The notes: generated from the sequence alone by a model not told the origin. A DNA stretch of 64,000 nt from Chryseomicrobium sp. FSL W7-1435 (GCF_038595005.1 NZ_CP151997.1:372001-436000), one strand, 5' to 3'; positions 42,110-52,014 are shown, counted from the stretch's first letter. A program made the numbers and translations.

Positions 42110-42506
42110 ACGAACGAATCAGCTCGAACAGCAAATTTCATCTATTAATTCCGAATACGTGCGCTCGGTAGAAAAGAAAAAGAAGCGCCAACAGGCACAG
42201 CGTGTCCGCCTCTATCGTCGACTTGCCGTGTTTGCATTATTTGCGGTTGCGGTGATTGGCTTTTTGGTCCACTCGCTCGTTTCTGGCCAACAAACTTTGG
42301 CACAAAAACAAGAAACACAGGTAGTGGTAGAGCAGTCCTTAACAGAAACGTTAGAACAAAAGGAACTTCTCGAATTGCAAATTGCAAAGCTCAATGACGA
42401 TGAATACATTGGCAAACTTTTACGTAAGGATTACTTCCTATCTGAAGAGAATGAGTTAATTTTCACGTTACCCACAGAGAGTTCCGACAAAAAATCAGAC
42501 GAGTAA
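42096..42506 (+). CDS. divIC: Cell division protein DivIC
   Basis: A 136-residue bitopic septum protein. A basic cytoplasmic N-terminus (KKKKRQQAQRVRLYRR) precedes one membrane segment at about residues 47-65 (LAVFALFAVAVIGFLVHSL). An extracellular coiled coil (ETQVVVEQSLTETLEQKELLELQ, about residues 75-110) and the conserved YIGKLLRKDYFLSEENELIF end follow. It forms the FtsL-DivIC-DivIB complex. The ribosome site is AGTAGGAGGA. Confidence 0.93.
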   Translation: MSPHERTNQLEQQISSINSEYVRSVEKKKKRQQAQRVRLYRRLAVFALFAVAVIGFLVHSLVSGQQTLAQKQETQVVVEQSLTETLEQKELLELQIAKLNDDEYIGKLLRKDYFLSEENELIFTLPTESSDKKSDE

Positions 42507-42536
42507 AAGAGTGCCATGATTGACACTCTTTTTTTG
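42507..42536 (+). terminator. Terminator of divIC
   Basis: AAGAGTG...CACTCTT followed by T residues. Confidence 0.85.
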
Positions 42537-42604
42537 TTGGTTATAATTAGAGGTAGCGTGGCGTAGTACGTCACAGTGTAATTTTAAGGAGGAGCATTTT
42601 TTTT

Positions 42605-43039
42605 ATGTCAATTGAAGTAGGCAGCAAGGTAGAAGGTAAAGTAACAGGGATCACAAACTTCGGAGCATTCGTAGAACTTCCAGGTGGAAAAACAGGTCTG
42701 GTACACATTAGTGAAGTCGCAGATAACTATGTTAAAGATATCAACGATCACTTAAAAGTTGGCGATATGGTTGAAGTCAAAGTGATGAATGTTGAAGCGG
42801 ACGGAAAAATCGGATTGTCTATCCGTAAAGCAAAGCCGCAAGCTGAACGACCTGAGCGTCCTGAGCGACCACAACGTCCACGTAACAACTTCCGATCAAA
42901 TGATCGTGATCGTCCACAACCAAAAGAGAACTTTGAATCAAAAATGACACGTTTCTTAAAAGATAGCGAAGAACGTTTAACTACTTTAAAGCGTGCAACG
43001 GAATCTAAACGTGGTGGCCGTGGAGCAAAAAGAGGCTAA
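42605..43039 (+). CDS. yabR: S1 domain RNA-binding protein YabR
   Basis: A 144-residue protein with one S1 domain (residues 1-72: IEVGSKVEGKVTGITNFGAF, GLVHISEVADNYVKD, GKIGLSIRKA). A low-complexity Pro/Arg/Glu stretch (PERPERPQRPRNNF) and a basic Gly-rich tail follow. It is related to general stress protein 13 and polynucleotide phosphorylase S1 domains. The precise role is unknown. The ribosome site is AAGGAGGAGC. Confidence 0.92.
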   Translation: MSIEVGSKVEGKVTGITNFGAFVELPGGKTGLVHISEVADNYVKDINDHLKVGDMVEVKVMNVEADGKIGLSIRKAKPQAERPERPERPQRPRNNFRSNDRDRPQPKENFESKMTRFLKDSEERLTTLKRATESKRGGRGAKRG

Positions 43040-43089
43040 TCTTTGTTGACTGACTACGCGTAAAAAAGTGTTCATCATATAGAGTGTGT

Positions 43090-43123
43090 CAAAAGCCGTC
43101 CCTTTCAATGGGGCGGCTTTTTT
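43090..43123 (+). terminator. Terminator of yabR
   Basis: AAAGCCGTCCC...GGGGCGGCTTT with a T run. Confidence 0.88.
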
Positions 43124-43133
43124 GTGTGGGGTA

Positions 43134-43185
43134 GGTCTTTCTAGGAGGGGGTTGGGAAGTTAAGAGCTTTTTCTAGAAAGGGCTT
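43134..43185 (-). repeat. Two CTAG-centred palindromes (module P), locus D
   Basis: A degenerate copy GGTCTTTCTAGGAGGGGG is at about 43134-43152. A clear copy at 43162-43185 has AAGAGCTTTTTCTAG followed by AAAGGGCTT. They lie beyond the boundary motif, as at locus A. Confidence 0.6.
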
Positions 43186-43218
43186 GGGTAGCTGGAGGGG
43201 GTTGTTCTGGCTGGGTTA

Positions 43219-43340
43219 GTTTCCATAATACGACTTCGGTTCTACAAATCAGGTTACTTGCTGTATAAACAAGGTTACTTGGTCTAGAAATCGACTTGCT
43301 TGTCGTAGAAACGTCGTCACTTGTTCCAGAACGACGGCTC
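43219..43340 (-). repeat. 21-bp tandem array (module R) and boundary, locus D
   Basis: GTTTCCATAAT at 43219-43229 is the inverse of ATTATGGAAAC. Units at 43235-43257 (23 bp), then 43258, 43279, 43300 and 43321, the full ones 21 bp and the last partial. They share TTG at the left end and TAGAAA or a variant in the middle. Unit sequence is unlike that at loci A, B and C. Confidence 0.8.
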
Positions 43341-43368
43341 AGTTTCTAGAGTGGCGTTCCACATCTAA

Positions 43369-43493
43369 CGCAATCGAGTTCCAGGCGTTAGAAATACATT
43401 CGAAAATCAATCGCACACCTAGAGGCATAGAGCGCCTCTATGCGCACGCTTGATTCCCGAAGCATTTCTGAGCAAACGCCTTCCACATCTAAA
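43369..43493 (-). repeat. Structured repeat hairpin (module H), locus D
   Basis: On the minus strand this copy matches locus C almost base for base, starting TTTAGATGTGGAAGGCG and ending CTCGATTGCG, except in the apical stem. There TAGAGGC and GCCTCTA (plus 43420-43426 and 43434-43440) pair around a 7-nt loop. CCACATCTAA at 43359-43368 is a direct repeat of its 5' end. It begins just after the tRNA terminator. Confidence 0.85.
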
Positions 43494-43497
43494 CATA

Positions 43498-43537
43498 AAA
43501 AAGCACCAGCCCGCATAGTGTATGCGAACCAGTGCTT
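43498..43537 (-). terminator. Terminator of the tRNA operon
   Basis: On the minus strand AAGCACTGG...CTGGTGCTT followed by six T residues, with a further inner stem CGCATA...TATGCG. Confidence 0.85.
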
Positions 43538-43541
43538 GTGA

Positions 43542-43613
43542 TGACCCCTACGGGATTCGAACCCGTGTTACCGCCGTGAAAGGGCGGTGTCTTAACCGCT
43601 TGACCAAGGGGCC
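43542..43613 (-). tRNA. tRNA-Glu (anticodon TTC)
   Basis: On the minus strand GGCCCCTTGGTCAAGCGGTT begins a 72-nt cloverleaf. The anticodon stem-loop is CCGCC-CTTTCAC-GGCGG, the T arm is ACGGG-TTCGAAT-CCCGT, and the discriminator is A. CCA is not encoded. It is the second gene of a two-tRNA transcript. Confidence 0.95.
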
Positions 43614-43621
43614 GAAAAATA

Positions 43622-43698
43622 TGGTGGCGGCCGAGGGGATCGAACCCCCGACCTCACGGGTATGAACCGTACGCTCTAGCCAGCTGAGCTAGGCCGCC
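43622..43698 (-). tRNA. tRNA-Met (elongator, anticodon CAT)
   Basis: On the minus strand GGCGGCCTAGCTCAGCTGGC begins the gene. The anticodon loop is TTCATAC, the T arm is GGGGG-TTCGATC-CCCTC, and CCA is encoded. The body matches Bacillus elongator tRNA-Met, not the initiator (which starts CGCGGGGTGGAG) or tRNA-Ile2. The same Met-Glu pair lies beside spoIIE in B. subtilis. Confidence 0.93.
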
Positions 43699-43720
43699 TT
43701 GTTTTTTTCGGACAATTAGT

Positions 43721-43749
43721 ATCATACAAGTGCTGAGAAAAGAAGTCAA
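43721..43749 (-). promoter_or_regulatory. Promoter of the tRNA-Met/tRNA-Glu operon
   Basis: On the minus strand TTGACT (plus 43744-43749), a 17-base spacer and TATGAT (plus 43721-43726). Confidence 0.8.
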
Positions 43750-43774
43750 TACAGTTTCACAAAAAACAAAGAAA

Positions 43775-43783
43775 TTCGTCGAA
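43775..43783 (+). promoter_or_regulatory. Possible Spo0A box upstream of spoIIE
   Basis: TTCGTCGAA differs by one base from the 0A box TTTGTCGAA. B. subtilis spoIIE is activated by Spo0A from boxes in this region. No clear -35/-10 pair with the unusual spoIIE spacing was recognised. Confidence 0.35.
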
Positions 43784-43868
43784 TTTTTTTTTGCAAAGCA
43801 CGCGCAGGCTGACAGGTTTTTTCGGAATACTCCCGTAAGCTGATGCTTATGAGAAGGAGGAATTCGTT

Positions 43869-46181
43869 ATGCGTTTTATTTCACTACCCCAACCTTGGCA
43901 CCATCTAGCCGCTTGGCGCTTGCAGCTGGCTCATAAAGAAAAGTGGGTCGTCACGTTGTTTTTTCTGTGGTTGTCATTCTTTTGCACACAAGTCGTGTTG
44001 TTCGATCAGACCATTCCGTTTTTCTTACCTGTATGGGCACTCGTTTCCATTCGTTACCCTGACTATAAGCGCTGGACCATCATAGGGGCCCTGTTTGGGG
44101 CGCTTACGCTGGGAGTCGGCCAAGGGATGATTCATTTTTTGCAAGTGCTCCTTTTTCAAGTACTAAGAAAAGTTCCCCTGCTACCTCGCATCACGCTCTC
44201 CATGCTAATCGTGCAAGTCACCTGGCAATGGGTTTCGTATGGACAACAAGTACCACTCGATGTGTGGCTGGCCATTGGGTACGAGGTCGTCCTTAGTGTC
44301 ATTGTCGCGATGTTGTTGTTTCGAGTCTTTTTGCCTCTTCCGAAGATGTGGGTTGAAAAGTGGACAACCGAACGTATTGTTGGCTTAATGATGTTGTTTG
44401 CGTTAATGCTAACGGGCATGCAATACATGCTAGTAGGCTATTTTTCAGTGCCAATCATTTTACTTCAATTAAGTTTGTTAGTTGCTGGAGCAGTGGGAGG
44501 CGCTGCTTTATCTACGCCTATTGCCGTGGCAGCCGGCTTGTTGCTCGGTCTCAGCACACTGTCTTACAGTGGCATGATGGCTGTCTATGCGCTCACGGGC
44601 TTATTTGTAGGGATTCATAGACGTGCGGGGAGACTTTGGCAAACCATTGCCATGCTTGGTGTACTCATCTTTTTCCGCTTCTACGACACGACCTTACCAA
44701 TTGAGGAAGTCTTTTTATCTTCAACCGTTTTTGCCTCTTTACTATTCTTTGCAGTTCCTAAAGGGTGGATTCAGCAGTTACAACAGTGGGTGCAGCCTAA
44801 AGAGAATCGGCAGGCTAATCAACGATTCGAATGGATGGAGGCTCGTTGGAAACGGCATATGCGGGAAGCCCAGTCCTTCTTTCGCTATGTAGGGGATGTG
44901 ATTCGCAGCGAGACGGCTGCAGCAACGCAGTTAGGGGAGCAGACCTTGCCAGTTCCCTGTCAGTCCTGTTACCGCAAGGCGAGTTGTTATGAGAAAGGAG
45001 AGATGGGAACGTTACTGGACACTTGGCAATCACAACAAGGTGCGGCCAAGCGTCAAGCGGAGCTTGCGATGATGAAGCGTTGTATCAAACCGAAGACACT
45101 TGTTCAATCGCTCGAAGCAGAGCGGCAGCATCATTTGCTAAGTCTTCATTATGATCATGCCCGGCAGTTGTTTGCCTCAAAGCTTGATGGCTTGGGGGAG
45201 GAAATTGAGCATTTCATGGAAGCCCTACAAGTTCCTGCTGGAGAACAAGAAGATCAGCTCTTTCAATTGCTTCGCATGCAACATGTGCCAATTTGGCAAA
45301 TGGATATTCTCAGCAATGAAAGGGGACAACGGCACATTCGTTTATCCTTGAGTGAGTCGTGTACGGAAGCAGAAACCCAAGAAATTGTCGCACTTGTCAG
45401 TAGTTGGGCGGATGAACCGATGGAATGCAGTGATCGACGTGCACTTGTGGAGCCGTTTGAACATCAAGAATTACTGATTACTTCCGCTATTGCGTTTACA
45501 ATATCCGCCGACGTTGCGACGTCTTCAAAAAACGGCACCATTCGTAGTGGCGATCAACACTTCTTGTTTCCCGTCCATGATGGGCTGTTTGCTGTATTGC
45601 TTGCAGACGGAATGGGCCACGGGGAGCTTGCTACCAAAGAAAGCGGGTGGATGATGGAATGTATGCAGCAGGCGCTGTGGCAACGAGTCGACCCTGAAAC
45701 AGCGCTGCACTTTTTGCATTACATTACAGGACTGCGAATGACAAGTGACGTTTACGCCACGATGGATTTGGCGCTTATCGACTTACAGCTCGGTCGACTG
45801 CACTCTTGGAAAGCGGGTGCAATGTCCACTTACATTGTTCGCGGCGGCACTTGCACAAGCCTCAATCATCAAACGGCGCCACTTGGTTTTTCTAGCAACT
45901 CGGCATTGGCAGAACAAAGCATGGAATTGAAACACGGCGATCAAATTTGGATGATTTCGGATGGGATTTTCCAAGAAACGATTGAGCTAGACATTCAAGA
46001 ACAGCAATACATGAAATGGTGGACTGAAAAATCACCAACCGCTGCTGAATTTATGGAGTGGCGCAGTCGCTATTTTGGAGTAGCAACAGATGACCAAACC
46101 GTGATTTGCCTCCACGTCTCAAAACGACTGCCAAGCTGGTCGCTTTTTACTCCTCGTCAAGTGACGCGCGTGGTAAACTGA
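43869..46181 (+). CDS. spoIIE: Stage II sporulation protein E (PP2C phosphatase)
   Basis: A 770-residue membrane phosphatase, somewhat shorter than the B. subtilis protein. The N-terminal ~290 residues hold about ten hydrophobic segments. A central regulatory region has a Cys cluster (PVPCQSCYRKASCYEKG). The C-terminal PP2C domain has FAVLLADGMGHGELATKES with a metal Asp, MDLALIDLQLGRLHSWKAGA and QIWMISDGIF. It dephosphorylates SpoIIAA to activate sigma-F in the forespore and takes part in polar septation with FtsZ. The ribosome site is GAAGGAGGA. B. subtilis yabS and yabT, which follow spoIIE there, are absent. Confidence 0.95.
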   Translation: MRFISLPQPWHHLAAWRLQLAHKEKWVVTLFFLWLSFFCTQVVLFDQTIPFFLPVWALVSIRYPDYKRWTIIGALFGALTLGVGQGMIHFLQVLLFQVLRKVPLLPRITLSMLIVQVTWQWVSYGQQVPLDVWLAIGYEVVLSVIVAMLLFRVFLPLPKMWVEKWTTERIVGLMMLFALMLTGMQYMLVGYFSVPIILLQLSLLVAGAVGGAALSTPIAVAAGLLLGLSTLSYSGMMAVYALTGLFVGIHRRAGRLWQTIAMLGVLIFFRFYDTTLPIEEVFLSSTVFASLLFFAVPKGWIQQLQQWVQPKENRQANQRFEWMEARWKRHMREAQSFFRYVGDVIRSETAAATQLGEQTLPVPCQSCYRKASCYEKGEMGTLLDTWQSQQGAAKRQAELAMMKRCIKPKTLVQSLEAERQHHLLSLHYDHARQLFASKLDGLGEEIEHFMEALQVPAGEQEDQLFQLLRMQHVPIWQMDILSNERGQRHIRLSLSESCTEAETQEIVALVSSWADEPMECSDRRALVEPFEHQELLITSAIAFTISADVATSSKNGTIRSGDQHFLFPVHDGLFAVLLADGMGHGELATKESGWMMECMQQALWQRVDPETALHFLHYITGLRMTSDVYATMDLALIDLQLGRLHSWKAGAMSTYIVRGGTCTSLNHQTAPLGFSSNSALAEQSMELKHGDQIWMISDGIFQETIELDIQEQQYMKWWTEKSPTAAEFMEWRSRYFGVATDDQTVICLHVSKRLPSWSLFTPRQVTRVVN

Positions 46182-46200
46182 ACAAAAAGGAGGCGTGAGG

Positions 46201-47568
46201 ATGGAGCAAGACGTACTGGCGTTTATGAAACAACAAAAAATGACCCATGAAGGAAAGCGACTACTGCTCGCCTGTTCAGGAGGAGCGGACTCGGTTGCTC
46301 TTGTTCGGTTCTTTCATAACCATGCCTCCCATATGAACTGGACATTAGGAATCGTCCATGCAGACCACCAATTGCGCGGAACCGCTTCTACAGAAGACCG
46401 ACTTTTTGTAGAAGCCTTAGGGAAAGAGCTTGATATCCCTGTTTATAGTCACCAACTCCCTGTCCCTGAACGTTTAAAAAAGGGTGGGAACACGCAACAG
46501 GTATGCCGTGAGGAACGGTATACCTATTTTGCGTCTGTGCTACATACTTACGCCTACGATGTTCTGGCATTTGGTCACCATGCAGATGATCAAATCGAGA
46601 CGGTGCTTATGGGTCTGGCAAAAGGACTAGACCTGTCTTCTCCAGGTATTCCTCTCACGAGAGAGTGGCAAGGGAAAATCCTTATTCGTCCGTTCTTAGG
46701 TGTTACTAGAAAAACCATTGAACAGTACTTACATACCGTGCATCAATCCTACCGAGAAGATGCAAGCAATGCCTCTGATACTTACACTCGTAATCGCTTT
46801 CGTCATCATATTATTCCTCTCTTCTACCAAGAGAGTCCAGCGTTTGACCACCATATCCAGCGTTTTGTAGAAGCGCGGCAACAAGATGAAGAAGTACTGA
46901 TGGCTCTTGCAACTGAAAAATTTGAACAGTTCGTGACAGATTCTTCGAGTGGCTCTGTAACCCTTGATAATACAACGTTTTCTGAGATGGCGATTGCTTT
47001 ACAACGCCGCGTCATTCTTTTACTATGGAAGTACTTGCAACCGGAAGGGCCTCCCTTATCGTCATCACTTGTTTCTGCAATTGTGTCGGTCTGTCAAAAC
47101 ACGGAAGGGTCACAGAAAGTTTCACTACCTCGAGACTTTCAACTCATACGGGCTTATCAAACCGTCCGAGTGGCTCGACAACAAGTGGATGTTGCATTGA
47201 CAGAAGAGGTTCTTCCTCTTGACCGCTGGGTACAAGTGGCCCCGGGTGTGCAACTGCTGATCACCAATAATGAACTAGCACGAGAAGGAGAGCGCTGGTA
47301 TGCCAACATAGACGAGTCAGACTTGCCGCTTCGCGTCCGCGCTAGGCAACCAGGAGATTTAGTAGATCTTGGAACCCATCACAAGAAGGTGGCACGACTT
47401 TTTATTGACAACAAAGTACCCGTCGAAAAACGCGAGGGCTGGCCACTGCTTGTCACACAAAAGAATGGTATACTAGGACTAATCGGCTTACGCTATAGTA
47501 AACAGCTGACTAAATCAAAAAAAACCCCTTGGGTGATATGGATAAAACAGGAGGATTCCACATGTTAG
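46201..47568 (+). CDS. tilS: tRNA(Ile)-lysidine synthase
   Basis: A 455-residue PP-loop ATPase that converts C34 of tRNA-Ile2 to lysidine. The PP-loop SGGADS is at residues 26-31, HADHQLRG and [11 protein letters not shown] are family motifs, and the C-terminal domain has [25 protein letters not shown] 46201 lies behind AAGGAGGCG. Its end overlaps the start of hpt. Confidence 0.95.
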   Translation: MEQDVLAFMKQQKMTHEGKRLLLACSGGADSVALVRFFHNHASHMNWTLGIVHADHQLRGTASTEDRLFVEALGKELDIPVYSHQLPVPERLKKGGNTQQVCREERYTYFASVLHTYAYDVLAFGHHADDQIETVLMGLAKGLDLSSPGIPLTREWQGKILIRPFLGVTRKTIEQYLHTVHQSYREDASNASDTYTRNRFRHHIIPLFYQESPAFDHHIQRFVEARQQDEEVLMALATEKFEQFVTDSSSGSVTLDNTTFSEMAIALQRRVILLLWKYLQPEGPPLSSSLVSAIVSVCQNTEGSQKVSLPRDFQLIRAYQTVRVARQQVDVALTEEVLPLDRWVQVAPGVQLLITNNELAREGERWYANIDESDLPLRVRARQPGDLVDLGTHHKKVARLFIDNKVPVEKREGWPLLVTQKNGILGLIGLRYSKQLTKSKKTPWVIWIKQEDSTC

Positions 47569-48104
47569 AGAAGGATATTCAAGAAATTTTATTGACGGAT
47601 GAGCAAATTCAGGAAAAGGCAAAAGAACTTGGTGCAGTACTGTCACAAGAGTATGCAGACAAGTTTCCACTTGCAATCGGTATTCTGAAAGGCGCTATGC
47701 CGTTCATGTCTGATTTAATGAAGCATGTGGATGCGTATGTAGAAATGGACTATATGGACGTTTCGAGCTACGGAAATGCAACGGTTTCTTCTGGAGAAGT
47801 AAAAATTGTAAAAGATTTAAACACAAGTGTTGAAGGCCGCGACATCATCATCGTTGAAGACATTATTGACAGCGGGAAAACGCTGAGCTACTTAATTGAT
47901 CTCTTCAAATACCGTAAAGCAAAATCTATTAAAATTGTTACATTGCTAGACAAACCATCAGGACGAAAAGTACAACTAGAAGCAGATTATGTAGGCTTCT
48001 TAGTTCCAGATGCTTTTGTAGTCGGTTATGGTCTTGACTACGCAGAAAGATACCGCAATCTCCCTTATGTGGGCGTATTGAAAAAAGAAGTCTATTCGTT
48101 TTAA
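47562..48104 (+). CDS. hpt: Hypoxanthine-guanine phosphoribosyltransferase
   Basis: A 180-residue purine salvage enzyme. The PRPP loop [17 protein letters not shown], the catalytic region [18 protein letters not shown], and [19 protein letters not shown] at the base-binding end are all present. ATG 47562 follows ACAGGAGGATTCC inside the tilS end. The tilS-hpt-ftsH order is conserved in Bacillales. Confidence 0.96.
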   Translation: MLEKDIQEILLTDEQIQEKAKELGAVLSQEYADKFPLAIGILKGAMPFMSDLMKHVDAYVEMDYMDVSSYGNATVSSGEVKIVKDLNTSVEGRDIIIVEDIIDSGKTLSYLIDLFKYRKAKSIKIVTLLDKPSGRKVQLEADYVGFLVPDAFVVGYGLDYAERYRNLPYVGVLKKEVYSF

Positions 48105-48134
48105 TGCGTGACATCTCGGATTAAAGGCATTTCA

Positions 48135-48250
48135 TTGTACGTGCTAATTTTCCTATGATAAGATATTCTATAGTTTTTTGAACGACAAGAAAGTGGAAAA
48201 TCTTTCTTTCATCACCTAAAAACAACCTCATCTCACCTACGTGAGATGTG
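48135..48250 (+). promoter_or_regulatory. ftsH promoter region and hairpin in the leader
   Basis: TTGTAC (48135-48140), an 18-base spacer and TAAGAT (48159-48164) is a plausible promoter; TATGAT and TATAGT lie close by. Downstream, CATCTCAC-ctac-GTGAGATG (48229-48248) followed by TGATTTTTT looks like an intrinsic terminator, 33 bases before the ftsH start. It may end hpt transcripts or attenuate ftsH. Confidence 0.55.
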
Positions 48251-48282
48251 ATTTTTTGACTAAGTCCGTTAGGAGGCTAGGA

Positions 48283-50262
48283 ATGAATCGAGCACTGCGC
48301 TACGCGATACTATATTTACTAATCTTTTTCGTGATCGTTGGGATATTTGCTACGTTTAATCAAAGCGGGGCGCCGACAGAAGATCTTACTTCAGACCAAT
48401 TTATTGATGCCATGGAAAATGGCGAAATTGAAACATTTACGTTACAACCTGTAAACAATGTCTACGTCATTACAGGTGAAATGGTGGGTGCAGCAGAAGG
48501 TGAAACATTCAATGCTCGTATTCCATTCACAGGTCAATTCTCTGAGCAAGAGATTTATGAGCTTGCTGAAGCAAATAATATAACTAAGTGGGACACGCTA
48601 GAAGCTCCACAAACAAGTGGTTGGGTACAGTTCTTAACAGGACTTCTTCCATTCCTAATCATCATCATTCTTTTCTTCTTCTTATTAAGCCAATCACAAG
48701 GTGGCGGAAACCGCGTGATGAACTTCGGGAAGAGCAAAGCGAAGTTGTACGATGATAAAAAGAAAGCAAAATTTGAAGATGTGGCCGGTGCTGACGAAGA
48801 GAAAGCGGAGCTTGTTGAGGTCGTTGACTTCTTAAAAGATCCACGCAAATTCGTAGAACTTGGCGCACGTATTCCAAAAGGGATCTTACTTGTTGGTCCT
48901 CCAGGAACAGGGAAAACGTTACTTGCCCGTGCAGTTGCAGGGGAAGCTGGCGTACCGTTCTTCTCGATTTCCGGTTCGGATTTCGTTGAGATGTTCGTTG
49001 GGGTCGGAGCATCCCGTGTACGTGACTTATTTGAAAATGCTAAGAAAAATGCACCATGTATCATCTTCATTGATGAGATTGATGCAGTTGGTCGTCAACG
49101 TGGAGCCGGGCTAGGTGGCGGTCACGATGAACGTGAACAAACGTTGAACCAATTACTAGTTGAGATGGATGGATTCGGTGCCAATGAGGGAATTATCATC
49201 GTTGCTGCAACTAACCGACCAGACATTTTAGATCCAGCCTTGCTTCGTCCAGGACGTTTTGACCGTCAAATTACAGTAGGTCGTCCAGATGTAAAAGGCC
49301 GTGAAGCCGTTCTAAAAGTACACGCACGTAACAAACCACTATCTGAGGGTGTGGATTTGAAAGCGGTAGCGCAACGTACACCTGGTTTCTCAGGAGCAGA
49401 TCTGGAGAACTTATTGAACGAAGCAGCCCTTGTGGCGGCTCGTCGTAATAAAAAGAAAATTGATATGCACGATATTGACGAAGCAACTGACCGTGTCATT
49501 GCAGGTCCTGCGAAGACGACAAAAGTAATCTCTGAAAAAGAACGCAACATCGTAGCTTTCCACGAAGCGGGACACGTAGTTATTGGGTTGACGCTTGATG
49601 ACGCAGAGACTGTTCATAAAGTAACAATCGTTCCACGTGGTCAAGCAGGTGGGTATGCTGTCATGCTCCCTAAAGAAGATCGTTACTTCATGACGAAACC
49701 AGAACTTCTCGATAAAGTCTCCGGCCTTCTTGGTGGTCGTGTTGCAGAAGATATCGTATTCGGTGAAGTATCTACTGGAGCTCATAATGACTTCCAACGT
49801 GCGACAGGCATTGTCCGTAGCATGGTAACTGAGTACGGAATGAGTGATAAACTCGGACCGATGCAGTTTGGTCAATCACAAGGAGGAAACGTCTTCTTAG
49901 GACGTGACTTCAACTCAGAGCAAAATTACTCTGATGCGATTGCTTATGAAATTGATCAAGAAATGCAGCGCATGATTAAAGAACAATATGCGCGCACGAA
50001 AGAAATCTTAACGGAAAAACGTGAACTTCTAAACTTGATCGCTAAAACGCTACTTGAAGTGGAAACACTTGATGCAGCGCAGATCATTCACTTAAAAGAA
50101 CACGGAACTCTTCCTGAACGTAAATTTGAAGAGCCATCAGTTGAAGAAACGCCTTCTGATGCAACAGGTGCACCTACAGATCCATCAACGGGTGATTTGC
50201 CATCAGAAACTACTCCTTCAGAAACTGGCGCAGAAAATCCAATTCAAGAAGACCGTAAATAA
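48283..50262 (+). CDS. ftsH: ATP-dependent zinc metalloprotease FtsH
   Basis: A 659-residue membrane AAA+ protease. Hydrophobic segments are at about residues 5-22 and 115-132 with an extracytoplasmic domain between. Walker A GPPGTGKT is near residue 205, Walker B is [11 protein letters not shown], and the second region of homology is [19 protein letters not shown]. The zinc site HEAGH is at about 427-431. The tail is rich in Thr, Pro and Ser ([17 protein letters not shown]) and low in complexity. The start at 48283 has TTAGGAGGC; an ATG-less extension to 48241 lies inside the hairpin and is unlikely. Confidence 0.97.
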   Translation: MNRALRYAILYLLIFFVIVGIFATFNQSGAPTEDLTSDQFIDAMENGEIETFTLQPVNNVYVITGEMVGAAEGETFNARIPFTGQFSEQEIYELAEANNITKWDTLEAPQTSGWVQFLTGLLPFLIIIILFFFLLSQSQGGGNRVMNFGKSKAKLYDDKKKAKFEDVAGADEEKAELVEVVDFLKDPRKFVELGARIPKGILLVGPPGTGKTLLARAVAGEAGVPFFSISGSDFVEMFVGVGASRVRDLFENAKKNAPCIIFIDEIDAVGRQRGAGLGGGHDEREQTLNQLLVEMDGFGANEGIIIVAATNRPDILDPALLRPGRFDRQITVGRPDVKGREAVLKVHARNKPLSEGVDLKAVAQRTPGFSGADLENLLNEAALVAARRNKKKIDMHDIDEATDRVIAGPAKTTKVISEKERNIVAFHEAGHVVIGLTLDDAETVHKVTIVPRGQAGGYAVMLPKEDRYFMTKPELLDKVSGLLGGRVAEDIVFGEVSTGAHNDFQRATGIVRSMVTEYGMSDKLGPMQFGQSQGGNVFLGRDFNSEQNYSDAIAYEIDQEMQRMIKEQYARTKEILTEKRELLNLIAKTLLEVETLDAAQIIHLKEHGTLPERKFEEPSVEETPSDATGAPTDPSTGDLPSETTPSETGAENPIQEDRK

Positions 50263-50265
50263 GCT

Positions 50266-50300
50266 AAGCGTAGGCGCCTCCTCGGTGCTTACGCTTTTCT
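50266..50300 (+). terminator. Terminator of ftsH
   Basis: AAGCGTAGGCGCC-tcctc-GGTGCTTACGCTT followed by TTCTTT. Confidence 0.82.
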
Positions 50301-50348
50301 TTCTGTCAGGTCGCTGTGGTATGATTCAAGGTGAAATGAGGGACACGT

Positions 50349-51134
50349 ATGATACTTGTAATGGACATCGGTAATACCAATATCGTGCTCGGGGTCTACC
50401 ACAATGACCAACTGCAGCACCACTGGCGGATGGAAACAGACCGCATGAAAACGGAAGATGAATACGGTATGCAGGTCAAGGCGCTCTTTCAACACGCGGG
50501 TCTTGATTTTGGGGATATCGATGGCATCATCCTGTCGTCCGTTGTTCCGCCCATCATGTTCTCTTTAGAGGCCATGTGTACAAAGTACTTTAAACAAAAA
50601 CCTTTAGTTGTAGGTCCTGGCGTCAAAACGGGGCTCAACATTAAATATGAAAATCCACGAGAAGTCGGTGCAGACCGGATTGTGAATGCGGTAGCTGGCA
50701 TACACTATTACGGAGCGCCCTTGATTATCGTAGACTTTGGTACGGCAACAACATACTGCTACATCAATGAACAAGGTGATTATATGGGTGGAGCGATTGC
50801 ACCAGGTATCGGCATTTCGACTGAAGCACTCTTTTCACGAGCAAGTAAACTGCCCCGCATTGAATTGACAACACCAGGTCATGTGGTCGGGAAAAACACG
50901 GTATCGGCTATGCAGGCGGGAATTGTCTATGGTTACGTCGGCCAAGTCGAAGGAATCGTGACGCGCATGAAAAAAGCAGGTGCTACACAGGCAAAAGTTA
51001 TCGCGACTGGCGGGCTTGCGCCGTTGATTGCAGCAGAGACTGACATCATCGATCAAATCGATCCGTTCTTAACATTAAAAGGACTGTATTTACTCTATAA
51101 ACGAAATGAGAAAGTAGGAATGAACAATGAGTGA
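50349..51134 (+). CDS. coaX: Type III pantothenate kinase
   Basis: A 261-residue ASKHA-fold kinase for the first step of CoA synthesis. [15 protein letters not shown] is the phosphate-1 motif, [16 protein letters not shown] and [14 protein letters not shown] follow, and [16 protein letters not shown] is the substrate loop. It overlaps the hslO start by eight bases. Confidence 0.96.
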   Translation: MILVMDIGNTNIVLGVYHNDQLQHHWRMETDRMKTEDEYGMQVKALFQHAGLDFGDIDGIILSSVVPPIMFSLEAMCTKYFKQKPLVVGPGVKTGLNIKYENPREVGADRIVNAVAGIHYYGAPLIIVDFGTATTYCYINEQGDYMGGAIAPGIGISTEALFSRASKLPRIELTTPGHVVGKNTVSAMQAGIVYGYVGQVEGIVTRMKKAGATQAKVIATGGLAPLIAAETDIIDQIDPFLTLKGLYLLYKRNEKVGMNNE

Positions 51135-52014
51135 TTATTTAGTACGCGCATTAGCGTTTGATGGACAAGTACGTGCCTTCTCAGCACGCACAACAGAAAT
51201 GGTAGGAGAAGCACAACGCCGACATGATACATGGCCGATTCCTTCAGCTGCTCTAGGGCGTTCAATGACAGCAGCCGTCATGATGGGGGCTATGTTAAAA
51301 GGGGAAGACAAATTAACGGTTAAAGTCGAAGGAAATGGACCAGCTGGCCCGATCATTATCGATGCCAATGCGCACGGAGAGGCTCGTGGTTATATTTCCA
51401 ACCCGCACGTCCATTTTGACTTGAATGAACAAGGTAAATTAGATGTTCGTCGTGCAGTGGGGACAGAAGGCGCCTTGACAGTTGTAAAAGATCTTGGGAT
51501 GCGCGACTTCTTTAGTGGACAAGTACCGATTGTCTCTGGGGAAATTGCTGAAGACTTTACGTACTATTATGCCACTTCAGAACAAGTGCCTTCTTCTGTA
51601 GGATTAGGTGTTCTGGTCAATCCAGATAACACGATTTTGGCAGCGGGTGGATTTATTATTCAATTAATGCCGGGCACGGAAGATGAGACAATTACAGAGA
51701 TTGAAAATCGTCTTTCTCGTATGGAGCCTGTTTCGAAATTGATTGAACGGGGCTTAACTCCTGAAGAGTTGCTTCAAGAGATTTTAGGAGAGAACAACGT
51801 CCAGATTTTGAATAATCAACCGGTCAGCTTTAGCTGCAACTGCTCTAAAGATCGATTTGGTGCAGCCATAATTTCTCTCGGTCCAGATGAAATTCGTGAT
51901 ATGATTGAAGAAGATGGCGGTGCTGAGGCGCAATGTCATTTCTGCATGGAACAGTATCACTATAACGTAGATGAACTGGAGACAATGATTGATGAGGCCC
52001 AACGACCGAACTGA
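51127..52014 (+). CDS. hslO: Redox-regulated chaperone Hsp33
   Basis: A 295-residue Hsp33. The C-terminal zinc switch has C237-x-C239 and C270-xx-C273, which form disulfides under oxidative stress and release the holdase activity. The N-terminal domain starts [20 protein letters not shown]. The order coaX-hslO-yacD-cysK is conserved in Bacillales. Confidence 0.96.
   Translation: MSDYLVRALAFDGQVRAFSARTTEMVGEAQRRHDTWPIPSAALGRSMTAAVMMGAMLKGEDKLTVKVEGNGPAGPIIIDANAHGEARGYISNPHVHFDLNEQGKLDVRRAVGTEGALTVVKDLGMRDFFSGQVPIVSGEIAEDFTYYYATSEQVPSSVGLGVLVNPDNTILAAGGFIIQLMPGTEDETITEIENRLSRMEPVSKLIERGLTPEELLQEILGENNVQILNNQPVSFSCNCSKDRFGAAIISLGPDEIRDMIEEDGGAEAQCHFCMEQYHYNVDELETMIDEAQRPN

Noticed and set aside
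48555-49070. 171-codon open frame antisense to ftsH
   Set aside because: It is a shadow of the AAA domain coding strand, with Ser- and Phe-rich low-complexity sequence and no homolog.
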